A stretch of DNA of 64,000 bases from Pholiota molesta (taxonomy: Eukaryota > Basidiomycota > Agaricomycetes > Agaricales > Strophariaceae), in the NCBI GenBank assembly GCA_014925825.1, contig JACGCK010000057.1, positions 1 to 64,000 of the forward strand, in the 5' to 3' direction. The notes under the pieces were generated by a model. The model ran no database searches, was not told the origin of the DNA, and saw only the letters and a list, made by a program, of their open reading frames with translations. Below, piece by piece: positions 9,551-22,818 of the stretch; within the stretch, counting starts at the first letter, position 1, and each line of letters opens with the position of its first letter. The translations under genes were made by a program, and so were the position numbers.

Positions 9551-11193
9551 TCACCCAGCAACTTTGTCACCACATCCAGGTGAATCAAGTGCCCTCTCCT
9601 TAACGAACATAAAGTGTGTAGGCAGAACTGCTGTTGTAACAGCAATAACAGAAATCAAGGCTGGCCACTTGAACTGCTCAGGGTGGAAGAAAACGACAGT
9701 TGATGCATAGGAGACAAGTTCAAAGCATTTTGCCATGCCGCTTCAATGGAGGAAAATGCACTGCGAGCATCAGCCTCAACATCCTGTTGCAAATATCTTC
9801 AATAAGTGTCCTGGGTGGAGTTTAGAATATGTTATCTTACCTCCTGGACAATGAGCTGCGTGCAAAGATCAAAGCCTCTCAGGCCCACACGACTCAGTAT
9901 TGTCCCGCCTACAAGCCCGCTCGCAGAAACCAGCTTGTTGTCATGGAACCTTAAAAATACTGCAACCCCTGCAACCAGCATCATGCTTTGCCAGCTGCTG
10001 AACCACAAGCCTGCCCGGACTGGCCCAATCTTACCCATCAACCATGGTGCCACCCATGTCGCCAACATTTCAAACACAATGCTCAGCGTTCTAGCGAGGC
10101 CGATCTGTGTGGAGGTGTAGCCGGCCGAGAGTAGATAGGTCACCATTTGTCCGGCGAAATTGAGGACAGTAAGGTAGAGGAGGGCGCATGCTATTGAGGG
10201 GAGGAAGGCACGGTGGTGAAAGTACATGTTGAAGTCAGTAGTAGACTTCTTCATGACTTGCCTGATGCGATGCCAGTTATGCATCCATCGGCTTTCAGGT
10301 TCTTGTGACGATCCAGCATCCGGGTGCTCCAGACGCAGCTTCTCCTTGGGCTCTGCAGCTCAGGGAATTCATAGTAGACACGAGCAATGGCGAGGTACTC
10401 TACGAGGACGGATGCAATGTTCATTGCAAAAGTAACGATGATGGCGATTTCGGTGGAGACGCTATCAATGAAGGCGATGAACAGCGGGCCTAGTAACTTG
10501 CAGAATAAGTCGATGCGGCGCATTTGTGCATTCAGGTCCTCAATGCCACTTTGTCCTTGCGGCACACAACAACAACCTGTCAGCGCTTGTAAGTTACATT
10601 TGTATGAGAAGGATTGGAGAGCCATTGTACCCAATCTCTCTCCACTGACACCATATTCATAATGGAGCACAGCTTCTCAATGCAAGCTAGAAATGCGAGA
10701 AGCACGAGCATACCCGTTTTCCCGCCATGACCCAGGGGCATACGGACGGTGAGGTAGAAAATGATACAGGAAGCCGCTGCTACAATGCGTTGGACGACTA
10801 GTAGTACGACATAGTTAGCAGAAATGAAGCAGGTGAAGAATGAGAGTGCGTACCAATCGACAGTCTTACAACCTGCAAGCGGTTGCCAGTATCAATGTAC
10901 TGCCCGACAGCGGATGCGAAGACGATAGCGGAAAGGCTTCGTGCGAACGCGTACACGGACATTGGCAGCAGAGTGGCGGGGTAGATTGTGCAGGTAGAGC
11001 ACGGCGCCGAATTCGAAGACGCGCGAGTTCCATGTTGACAGGAAGTGTGATAGGTAGAGTCTGCGCGCGATGCCCTGGGGCACTGAGTACCCGGCCTCTT
11101 GATCTGCTCATCTTCCTCCCAGAGACGCTTGAGGAGCGGGTCACGCTCACTCGGAGAAGCGTGGTCTTCGTCTGACGGTGTTGCGAAAGTCAT
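9551..11193 (-). pseudogene. Ferroportin-like (SLC40) metal exporter, multiply frameshifted
   Basis: Ferroportins are multipass membrane transporters that export iron or related divalent metals. Reading from ATG at 11193, family segments appear in order but in alternating frames. They are LSHFLSTWNSRVFEFGAVLY, LLPMSVYAFARSLSAIVFA, NAQMRRIDLFCKLLGPLF, NFAGQMVTYLLSAGYTSTQ, SASGLVGGTILSRVGLRGFD and ASTVVFFHPEQFKWPALIS, ending at TGA 9551-9553. At least five 1-2 nt deletions are needed to connect them: near 11090, between VLYL and TIYP, before LNAQMRR, after PELQ, and in the last exon at WQNA. Introns of about 54-57 nt are retained, so it is not a processed copy. It is either a dead gene or one damaged by sequencing errors; neighbouring genes also carry 1-nt deletions. 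Confidence 0.75.
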
Positions 11194-11767
11194 AGGAAAT
11201 AAGTGAAGGCAGATACAGAAAGAGCAAAGGTTGAGTAAAGGGGTGGATTGCAAAGTGGGGTAAGAGAAGATGCACCTGCGCAACTTCCGGTTACGGCCGT
11301 CCGGCGTAGATATTTTCCCTCGAAAACATAGCAGATGGGTGAGCCTTGGAGTTCTTGAACCGATACCAACCATTACCGTCTGCAGTGCGGATTTGCGAAA
11401 ATCGTGTTTATTTGTATGTATATATTGTTCGATCGGGGCAGGCCGCCTTCTGGACGAGTCACCAGGGGCATCGCGCACGTCAACGGTACGAACAACTATG
11501 AATTGAGACACTGCAGTGGGAATTTCACTCAAGTTACAATTGGGTATGAAATGCTTGCGTGTCGTGTATAATAATTAAGAGCTGTATCCCTTCGCTTGTA
11601 CATAGTCTAGCCAAGTCAACTTTAACCAATACGTAAGGAAGCGATGTAACATTTTTGGGCGGTTATTCCTCCTGCTCTTCCAGCTTCAGCCCATCCCATC
11701 TCGATGCGGCAGCGCCATACGCGCAAATAGCCAATAAAGTACTTATACATGCCTCTAATACCAACTC

Positions 11768-14236
<2,469 letters not shown>

Positions 14237-14345
14237 GGTGGTGGTCGTGGTTTTGCAGAAAGATGCGCAAGGCCGTCGCTGCTATTTATTCGACGACATG
14301 ACGTGTCACTCAGACGTGGCCCAGTCACGTGCTCCCTCCGAATCA
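14237..14345 (-). promoter_or_regulatory. KAR2 upstream region with UPRE-like elements
   Basis: Within 110 bp upstream of the start codon lie the near-palindrome TGACGTGTCA (14299-14308), an ACGTGG site at 14313-14318 and a CACGTG site near 14326. An AATAAATA box lies at about 14283-14291 on the minus strand. TGACGTG and related ACGT cores are known binding motifs of unfolded-protein-response bZIP factors (Hac1/XBP1 type), and BiP is a classic UPR target. Function here is inferred from motif and position. Confidence 0.5.
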
Positions 14346-14665
14346 TTCCCCCGAGATTTCCATGTTTTTCTACACCTCTCCACCATCAATCTCAAGTCAA
14401 TCCTCCCGACATCTGACTCGACTTCCCTACCTTGTCCCACCACATCACCACAAGATGTCCTTCTGCACGGACAGGCTGCAAATTCTCAATTCTAGCATCT
14501 ACTGAGTATACTCGGCGAATTGTTAGCCTATTCCACCACATCGAGCTTCTTTTCTTTATCGGCAGTCACGACGTATCAAATGTGCCTTTGCACGAGACCA
14601 ACGACAGCAGAACTCCAAGGCGTCATATCAGGCCTCGCCTGGCTTCGCGCAACATCATCCTTGAA

Positions 14666-15064
14666 ATGCCACATCACCGCTACTATAACAGGCCTATATC
14701 CTCCACGTACACAACCGGAGCATTTCTATTCCCTGTCGAACTCCTGACTCGCACTTGCTGCTCATTCGCACTCGATGAATCAGCTATAGTATATGTCTTG
14801 TCCTTGGCCGACGTTCTCCTCCAGAATGACTCACTCGCCTTCAGGTCCTTATTTGAGAATTGTATCGCAAAGGAAGACGACACCTGTTTTAAATCGGTAT
14901 TATTCATGGCGTTACCTTCTCTCCTTTCTGAATCTCTCCGTTTACGTTCTTGGATGCCTCAAGACTTTAAGCTTCATGTTCAATCGAGCCTTAGCCTGAA
15001 GCACGAATCGTTTCCACTTGGGATTCTATGCGTTGATCTGAGGTCTAGACTTGATGAACTATGA
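14666..15064 (+). CDS. Hypothetical ORF (132 aa), doubtful
   Basis: I do not recognise this protein. An open frame runs from about 14432 to TGA at 15062-15064; the first ATG in a protein-like part is at 14666. The sequence is Leu/Ser-rich (YVLSLADVLLQND, ALPSLLSESLRLRSWM) with no clear domain or signal peptide. It would be transcribed divergently from KAR2. The upstream part does not look like protein, so this may be a chance frame or an exon of an unresolved gene. Confidence 0.2.
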   Translation: MPHHRYYNRPISSTYTTGAFLFPVELLTRTCCSFALDESAIVYVLSLADVLLQNDSLAFRSLFENCIAKEDDTCFKSVLFMALPSLLSESLRLRSWMPQDFKLHVQSSLSLKHESFPLGILCVDLRSRLDEL

Positions 15065-15604
15065 TGCTAGCCAGCGACAAAATATAGCGCGTTCGGTTTG
15101 TGTGCCAAAACCCGAATCCCTAACGTCCTTATGGTTTGGACCTGCAGAATAATGGCATGAATATATTGTCGTTGTCGATATCCTTTGTGTCTGAAGATTT
15201 ATTGGTCATTAAGCTTTGAAGCTTTGAAGGTTGATAATCTCACTGAATGATACAAATCACCGATGCATGTAATATTTTACAGTTATCTATACAAACAACA
15301 TCGAATTCTATACAACTGATACTCACTACCACCTGGGACTACACTACCTTGGCCGTAAGAGGGTCGTCCCGTGAGTGGGTACTCAAATTATCAAACAAAC
15401 AAAAAACACAATCCTTCACTGTGTTCACCATTCATGCCTGGGTGTTTGATATGGGCTTTATTTTATCATGAGCGAGCTTCACCTGTTGAATAATTGATAG
15501 TTTCAGCTGAATTTTTGCCCAAAGGAGTCTAGACTCACCTCCAGTCTTGACATTTGACGTTCAAAACATTCAACCAACTTCCAACGTTCGTCCTTCGCGT
15601 CTTA

Positions 15605-16402
15605 TTATCCAGGACATTTCTGTATATCAATCTGGTCTCCAAGTAAGTGATTCAAATCGAACTCGTTCACGATCATAAGCAACAAATCATTTGATTCGCT
15701 GGTTACATCGAGTGAGGCAGAGCCGGCAGCATGCGAAGGAGTGGGTTGAGTGCCGGGCCGAAGCTCGGTAGGTGGTGAATCTGCTGGTGCTGCACGAATT
15801 ATGCGAACTGATTTGGCAGGAGAGGCGCGGCGGGGGCGTTTGGAAGATGACGCCGCAGCACTCCCGTCGTTCTTCTTCCTTCTTCTTTTGAGTGGGCCCA
15901 GCGTGGGGTCCATGGGCGGTGTAGATCCCTCCGCAGCACTCCCGTCGTTCTTCTTCCTCCCCTTTTTCGGGGGGTCCTTTTTCGGTGAATCCAGCCGCCC
16001 CAGCGTGGGGTCTATGGGTGGTTTAGATCCAATGTCCCTCGTAGACCACTCCTGCCCGAGAATCGTATCGACACACTTGAGGCGACAAAATGGCTGGTGT
16101 TCTTTCGCGCACTTCATACAAGCAGAATTTCTTGGCCTTAGTGTTTCGGACATGTCGCCGACAATCCATCTTAGAAACTTGAGATATCCCTCGACTCGCA
16201 CAAGGCACTCAGTTGCCTTCTGAATATCAGCGCAATGTCGACATCCGAGGGCATTCCGAGTCGCCGGAAATACGAAATAGTTCTGGTTCTCGATTTGGCG
16301 GACCTCTGCAGATAGCCCTGGATCGGATGCAACAGATGGCGGAAGTGCGGCCTTCAATTCAAGTTCTGCAACATTCCATTGAGAGGAGGAAGGAAGTGTC
16401 AT
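15605..16402 (-). CDS. Unknown Cys-rich, basic protein with internal repeats (265 aa)
   Basis: I do not recognise this protein. From ATG at 16402 the first 60 residues are neutral. A cysteine region follows with CRHC..C, then about 30 residues, then CMKCAKEHQPFCRLKC, a spacing that could bind zinc. Downstream are two imperfect copies of a PP(I/M)DPTLG(R/P)L unit, each followed by a Lys/Arg run and KKNDGSAA. Next comes a basic stretch, SSSKRPRRASPAKSVR, which could act as a nuclear localisation signal, and an acidic-hydrophobic C-terminus ending at TAA 15605-15607. It appears to be a single exon. A DNA- or RNA-binding nuclear protein is possible but not shown. Confidence 0.6.
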   Translation of the reverse strand: MTLPSSSQWNVAELELKAALPPSVASDPGLSAEVRQIENQNYFVFPATRNALGCRHCADIQKATECLVRVEGYLKFLRWIVGDMSETLRPRNSACMKCAKEHQPFCRLKCVDTILGQEWSTRDIGSKPPIDPTLGRLDSPKKDPPKKGRKKNDGSAAEGSTPPMDPTLGPLKRRRKKNDGSAAASSSKRPRRASPAKSVRIIRAAPADSPPTELRPGTQPTPSHAAGSASLDVTSESNDLLLMIVNEFDLNHLLGDQIDIQKCPG

Positions 16403-16821
16403 GGGCAGATTGGTTCTAAGCAAGTTCTAAGTAGAGCAAGGACGACCTGTGGTCAGAACTAAGTGTTGTTTGGCAGCGGCTTCCGACCTTAACTTTGGAC
16501 GGATTCAGGACGAATTTACCTCCTTCAACGCATCTTGGTTTTTTTTGAATAAATTACCATCTTCTCTATTTTTTGAACTGAATTTAGATGATTTCGAGTC
16601 TGATATCAACTTAAGTCGCAAGACAGTCGTTGGACGAGTGAATGATTCGTTTGTCTGGAGTTGGCCAGGAGACCACTCGAACTTCCAACAAAATACTGGT
16701 CCTAATACTTAGCCTGGTCGTAGTCTATCCAAAGTCTATCCAATGAAAGGCAGATGTAGATTCAATTCATACAGATGTATTCGGGCATTGAAAGAAAATA
16801 CATAAATATAACTTCTCGATA

Positions 16822-17999
16822 TTACAGGCAAGTGAGGAGAGATGTAAGTTTGTTCAACACCACACCTTGAGTCACGGCGTCGACATCGGCCTTTGTCGAC
16901 GCATTAAAAACGCTGACAGTCGCAATACACCCCTTCGTAATCGCCGTCGACTCTGCCGTCAAGTGGCTCGTCCCACAGGTAGTGACATCCGTTGCAGTCT
17001 CGTCTGCCTCAATACGAGTCAAGACGAACTTGTAGTCCGACGCCGATGCGCAGTTGCTTATTGACGCGAAGTTGACGTTCAGGCTGATACTTGTCGGAAG
17101 GAGAGGAGCGGGAGTGTTGAGCAGAGCCTGGGTGAATTTGATCACAAGAGATGTGTATATGTTAGCGGCCTCGGTTGAGGAAGAGGTCGTTTGGCTCAGG
17201 GTGGTGTAGGAGACCTGCGAACCCGAATCGCCAGAGAAGGCAATGGAGGGGATGCCTTCCAATGCGGCCTCAGAAGCAGCTCCACTGTTCATATTTGACA
17301 GCTATTATTCGAATAAAACCCTTGGTAAATATCTGACTTACACAGTTCCTGATATCATGACAGTCGAGCCGAGGTTATCTAGCTAATAGCGTCAGTGGTT
17401 GTTGTGTAGTCTTGATAACAACCATAAACTCACTGCCGATGTTCGACCCACTAATGACAAGGTCGGGTTTGGTTCCAAAATACTTGGGAGCCAAGGTCTG
17501 GATTCCATAACGTACGGCATCGACACTACAGTAGGAAATGAGGATTTGAACCATTTCAGAAACTGGATATTGAACTCACGGGAATCCATTGACGTAGTTT
17601 ATATGTGCTACATGAATTGGTGAGTGACATTTTAACGTCGGCGAAACGGTATAACGGACTATCAGTCGAGTTTGATCCCTCTGCCGGAGAGCCTACAGGA
17701 CAGGTATTAAATTCACAAGCTGTTTTTAGGGGTGTTGGAGTTGTCGTGGATGAGCCTGTCCCCGATTGGTTTTCAGAAGGAGCAGAGAGGACCACCTGTA
17801 ATCCATGTGCATTTAGCAGTCATTGAACGTTGAACGTCGAATTTTAAAGATTACCGACATTGAATCCAGCAGCCACGAGGGCAGTGTACTCGGCCCTAAT
17901 TTGAGCAACAGCCCATCCATCGTCATTCGTCAGCACAATGTTCTGCGCATACGCAATCGTATAGTATGCGCAAGCGAGAAGTGCTGAAAAGGATCGCAT
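16822..17999 (-). CDS. Secreted SurE-like acid phosphatase/nucleotidase
   Basis: SurE-family enzymes are metal-dependent phosphatases acting on nucleotides and other phosphomonoesters; fungal relatives can be secreted. The chosen ATG at 17999 gives a signal peptide (MRSFSALLACAYYTIAYAQ); an ATG 14 codons upstream would put charged residues before it. The mature protein starts with NIVLTNDDGW, the metal-binding NDDG motif. It then has APSENQSGTGS, VNGFPVDAVRYGI, PDLVISGSNIG and a GTV..GAASEAALEGIPSIAFS segment, all signatures of the family. Introns lie after FNV, after SLTN, within GFPV, after SNIG and after ISGTV. The C-terminal part is Thr/Ser-rich with cysteines that may form disulfides. 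No frameshift was detected. It is the only strong gene in 16.4-19.1 kb. Confidence 0.85.
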
Positions 18000-19117
18000 T
18001 TTGTGTCGAAGTTGTAGGTCTTGTTGGAGAAGGATGTTCAAACCTTCTGGCTATTTATCCAAATACAACGATACCAATCATGGAGTGCGAAGTGCTGGCG
18101 GCCCATTATTCATTCATGACCTTCAAGCACGTTTATAAGATGCCACATGATAATGAGAACAGTTTTGGGGCTACCACGAACCTAAAACGATTCGAAAGAC
18201 TTATACTTAGAATAACTTCTTCTGCATCTGACCAAGTTCTCTTCTGATACGTGGAAGCATGTGGGCGGACAAATAGAAGAAAGAACTGGGTACTGCGAGA
18301 AATTTTCAAGAAGATAGGCAGCTCAGAAGAAACGTTGTTACTACCTTCGCAGGCACGACTATATACTTATAGCCCTCAGATCCTGAAAGTACGCTTCTGC
18401 CGACCGCTATATAAGTACTGTGAGATCACTTCGTCGAAGTATAGGACTATTGAAGTTAATTGACGCTCACCATCGAAAAATAGAGGTCGGGATCGAGACA
18501 ATGTCGACAATAAGTCGCCGTTGGACTGCGGACGCAAATATATCGTCGCGTATGTGTCCAGCAGGATGTAAACGTCCAATGCTCAGTATATATAGAGCAT
18601 ATTCTGAACGTCGCGGTCCAATCGCACGTTGAAAAGTTGAAAACTGAAGCACTTTTATCCGGATCATAAACTGCTCAACAGCCATATTCTGGCCATAAGT
18701 ACATATTGCACAGAGTCAACATCGTATGGGGGGATTGCCACGCACCAGTCGAACTTGAAGCCTGTGCTATCATGGCCTAATTTTCATTGTGTATTTCGAT
18801 CTTGATAGATGTTTGCAGGAGGGTACAAGAGGCAACACGATGAGCAAATGATGACTAGCAAGACGATCACAGCTACAAGTGATTCGCAAGGGTGATGATT
18901 CCCATGGCAGACTGCAGATGCACATATATTCGCCCATGAAGTACGAGCCCCATACACTTAGGACAGGGGCTAAACCGAGGTGGACTGCTATGTCCTGCCA
19001 GTTTCAGGGGTATTGGTGATGGTCGTTACAACTGAAGAGATGTCGGAATTCCCACGAGAATATTTGGACAAATGAAGGGCGCCGGACGCTGTCGCTGTTG
19101 TGCACGTTCAGCAAGCG
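18000..19117. other. Intergenic, nothing recognised
   Basis: This 1.1-kb stretch separates the divergent SurE-like and kelch genes and must hold both promoters. No conserved frame or RNA gene was seen; short open frames have random composition. Confidence 0.5.
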
Positions 19118-20809
19118 ATGAGTTCAACGAATCGCTCTTCCTCCCATTCGCGCGCCCCAGCGTCCATATTCTCTTCAGACACCGATACAGACGCGAGCTC
19201 GATTCACAATGGGGCTGATTCTATTCGAAATCTAACGGACGTGCCTGAGGAAGACCCGCAGGACTTGATTCCACCAGTACCATCTTCACCCTATCTTACC
19301 AGTTCGCCAGCCGCCTCGACCACAACCTTCAACTCAGCAAAGACTGCGAGGAAGCCGAGTGTCCGTACTTTGGGAAGAACGTCTAATGATCAACTAGCGT
19401 CGTCATCGACAGCGGTGAAGCGCACGGCTTCCAGCTCGTCGGCTGTACCGACTCCGACGACCGGTAATGGTAGTAGCAGCGGCCGCACGTCGCGTAGCGT
19501 GATACCTCTTCCTGTCATGCAAAAATTCCGCTCGAGCCCGCGACTGCCCCACGACAAAGATGCTGAACCGGCCTCCAGCACCATTATGCATTGGAGTCGC
19601 GCCCCAGTTTGGGGTACGATTCCTATGAGGACGCTGCGTGCACATACTGCGACGTTGGTGGATACAACGGCTTGGCTGTTTGGAGGGTGTGATGACAAGG
19701 ACAGCTCAAAGGACATTTATTGCTTCGATACAGGTGCGCCATGCTACTCCTTTATTCTGCAATTTGTCGGTATTGGTTTTCTACGAACCACTGCATCTTA
19801 AGAATTTTTTTTTCTGTTCTGCGCGAATCCTCTCATTGTCTATTGACCACAATTCCACAGAAACTATGCAATGGACGCATCCAGACACGGTAGGCGACCT
19901 ACCTCCTCCATGCCGCGCACACACCAGCACCCTTTACGATCGCAAACTACTCATCTACGGCGGAGGGCTCGGATCTACGTATTACGATGCCGTTTACGTT
20001 CTCGACACCACAACGCGGCGATGGTCACGGCCCAAAATCGCCCCTGGACCACGGCCGGCTGCTCGACGTGCCCATTCAGCAGTGTTCTATAGGGGCAAAG
20101 TATGGATATTCGGGGGCGGTACAGGCTTGACTGCGTTAAATGACGTATGGACACTCGACGTCAGTGGAGGGGCTGGAACGAAGGAACGTCCTATGCTCTG
20201 GGAAGAGATCGAGACAGGAGGCAAGAAGCCTGGGCCGAGAGGTTACCACACGGCGAACCTCATTGGAAACATGATGGTGGTTATAGGCGGCAGCGATGGA
20301 AAGGAGTCTTTCACGGACGTTTGGTGCTTGAACTTGGGTGAGTTAGGCTTGTCTATCTATGTTTGACTACCATTGATCCATTATATTCCTTAAGATAATC
20401 TGGAATGGAACCTTGTGAAGCAGCAGCCGCCGCTTTATAAACGTTTAGCACATACGGCCACCCAAGTAGGCTCGTTCATCTTCGTCATGGGTGGCCATAA
20501 CGCTACAGAATACGTATCGGAACTGTTACTCTATAATCTCGGTGAGTCTCATGCTTCGCACTCACCTCAGGATTCTATTAATTTCGCAAATATAAAATCT
20601 CAGTATCTTTGCAATACGAAGCCCGTCAAGTCATCGGAAAACCTCCATCAATGCGTGGATACCATGCTACTATCTTGGCTGACAGTCGGCTCTTTGTCTT
20701 TGGAGGCTATAATGGTCAAACAGCCTTTGACGATGTCTATATTCTGGACCTTGCCGCAGGTGCTTATCTGCCGCAGGTGACTAGCTTTACCATGGATCCT
20801 ATTTGTTGA
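19118..20809 (+). CDS. Kelch-repeat protein (481 aa)
   Basis: Kelch repeats fold into a beta-propeller used for protein binding. The ATG at 19118 opens a roughly 160-residue Ser/Thr-rich, probably disordered N-terminus. At least five kelch blades follow, with motifs RAHTATLVDTTAWLFGG, RAHTSTLYDRKLLIYGGG, RRAHSAVFYRGKVWIFGGG, GYHTANLIGNMMVVIGG, RLAHTATQVGSFIFVMGG and GYHATILADSRLFVFGG. Exons are 19118-19733, 19861-20337, 20395-20541 and 20604-20809; their 1446 nt sum to an intact frame. The last residues (YLPQVTSFTMDPIC) are unlike a blade, so a further splice or a lost exon is possible. It resembles fungal polarity kelch proteins of the Tea1/Kel type, but coiled coils are absent here, so the role is open. 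Confidence 0.8.
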
Positions 20810-21359
20810 AGGAGGCTTTTCTTAACAGGTTGGCGCAGAGTATTCTTCTCATGTCCCTTTTTCTTGATTCTGAAGTTAGACGTTCACTATTTCGTTCCTG
20901 TACCATAACTTCGCTCTTTTTCTCTCTCTCTTTTTTCGTTCGTTCGCTCCGGTCTTTGGAGATGCCCTACATGGTTTATTCTACGACTTATACCATTTAC
21001 GGGCATCATGTAACCAACATGTAAAATTTTATTGACCTTTACACCTAAACACCTTCTGTTAATATATCTTACACGGATTATACATTGTGCCAAAATGGAG
21101 TTGTCAACATTGGGATGTGACCTGGACGCGGCATTTCGATTGGTAATCGAAATCATCGATCAATCCGAGCAGCCAACTTCTTCTTTGTCCCTACCATTCA
21201 ACTCGCGAAGCGTTAAAGGAACCCCGAACGTCTGTCAGATCTAGTCAGGATACTTCGTATACTCGATTTTATAATCAACTAACATTCATTTCGCAGCGCT
21301 CGCCGTTAGCAGCTCTAACCGGCGTACCTACTGTGGAATAGCATCCCCGACGGCCAAAT
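20810..21359. other. Intergenic, nothing recognised
   Basis: This 550-bp stretch lies between the kelch and F-box genes. It contains a pyrimidine-rich block near 20910-20945 and no recognisable gene. Confidence 0.5.
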
Positions 21360-22580
21360 ATGCCATCCTCTCATTGCCAATGCTGCGACTTTCTGGTCGA
21401 TGACGCATATCAATGCAATCCCGCAGATCCCAACATTTGCGGTCCATGTCAACAGATTTCAGACCTGGATAGGAAAATCAAAGAAACAAAGATGGCGCTG
21501 CTTGGCCTGAGGAACGCGCGTCGAAAGTTGAAGGAGCAAGCAAATCACAACCACGATCACCTTAGTCACCGCTTGCCGCCCGAAATTGCAGCCTATATCT
21601 TCGAATTCTGCCTTCCCGAGGGTGTCCTGGACATCGCCGTCTATAAAATTCAGAAATTAAACGCGTCCAAATACACCAGATACACGTTTTGTGCTCCATA
21701 TATCCTTTCAGCTGTTTGCAGAAGATGGAGAACTATAGTACATTCAACACCTCGACTCTGGGACACTCTTCTTCTGCGTTTCCTAGTCGGAGGCCATCGC
21801 CCCTCACCCACACCCCACCTCGTCAAAGACTGGATTGCTCGCGCCGGACAGCTTCCGCTTTCAGTCAGTTTATATATGGCCAATGCTCTAACATGCGAAG
21901 AAGCTCAGGGGAACGCAATCGAGATAATCAACGTCCTAAACGAGTGTCCCTCTATTCGTTGGCTAAAATACAAAGGCCCCCTCGGATCGTTTGCGAAGAT
22001 TTTCAAGCTTTTATCGTGTCCTTCTTTGAAGACCCTTGTACTCTGCACTTTTCCCTCCATAGAGATTAACATGCCTTTAATTGTCAAATTTCTGGGGAGA
22101 TCCGGATGTTCTCTGGAGAGGTTATCACTTGCAGGTTTATCTAATGCAGGCGTCACTTCGTTGTGTTGTGGGATACCAACGTTGCAGCATCTACATGTGG
22201 AATTATATCTCCATGTGGGATACCATTTCTTGGCGCGCCTTGCAGAATTTTCAGCCATTGAAAAAGAACCTCGAAATCTTCCAGCCCTCCGCTCCCTGAC
22301 TTTGTATATGGAGGCCGTACACGATGGTTGGACGACGACCCTTCCAGATATATTTGGTACTACCTCTGATGGACATTCAACAAGTCATCAAAGACCAGCG
22401 CTTGAGTCCGTCCTGATTCACGTATTTCCAAACGTGCCAGCCGATTTGAATTCTTCTCTTGAAATCGATAAAGACACACTAAATAGGATTCTGTCCTTAC
22501 GGGAGGCAGGTGTGAAGTGGAAGATACTGTTTGGTCCAGATGGAACGGACATGATTGAGCATGCGGTTGCGCAGCACTAA
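21360..22580 (+). CDS. F-box protein (406 aa)
   Basis: F-box proteins recruit substrates to SCF ubiquitin ligases through Skp1. This single-exon gene starts at 21360. Residues 1-30 form a cysteine cluster (CQCC..C..C..C) and 33-60 a basic helical segment (KIKETKMALLGLRNARRKL). The F-box follows at about 68-120 with LPPEIAAYIFEFCLP and AVCRRWRTIVHSTPRLWDTL. The C-terminal 250 residues have leucine-rich, LRR-like segments (LSCPSLKTLVLCTFPSI, GCSLERLSLAGLSNAGV, LPALRSLTLYMEAV). This architecture is abundant in Agaricomycete genomes as a large, fast-evolving family; the substrate cannot be predicted. The frame is intact. Confidence 0.85.
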   Translation: MPSSHCQCCDFLVDDAYQCNPADPNICGPCQQISDLDRKIKETKMALLGLRNARRKLKEQANHNHDHLSHRLPPEIAAYIFEFCLPEGVLDIAVYKIQKLNASKYTRYTFCAPYILSAVCRRWRTIVHSTPRLWDTLLLRFLVGGHRPSPTPHLVKDWIARAGQLPLSVSLYMANALTCEEAQGNAIEIINVLNECPSIRWLKYKGPLGSFAKIFKLLSCPSLKTLVLCTFPSIEINMPLIVKFLGRSGCSLERLSLAGLSNAGVTSLCCGIPTLQHLHVELYLHVGYHFLARLAEFSAIEKEPRNLPALRSLTLYMEAVHDGWTTTLPDIFGTTSDGHSTSHQRPALESVLIHVFPNVPADLNSSLEIDKDTLNRILSLREAGVKWKILFGPDGTDMIEHAVAQH

Positions 22581-22818
22581 GATAATAGAATAAAATTTCC
22601 CAAGATTTTTGTCTTATCCATTTACTTGCGATTTTTACATCACTAAAGGTACCTTGACTGTTAAGGTTGCAGAGGCGAAAATCGAGTTAGGCGAAAATGG
22701 CCGTTGTCGGCGTTGACTAATAGAACCAAATAAGTGGGCGCCTTGTTGACTCGAGGGGCGAATTCGACGAACAACGACAAATGGCTCGAACTTAAGCTAG
22801 AGCTTTCAAGGCATAGAA

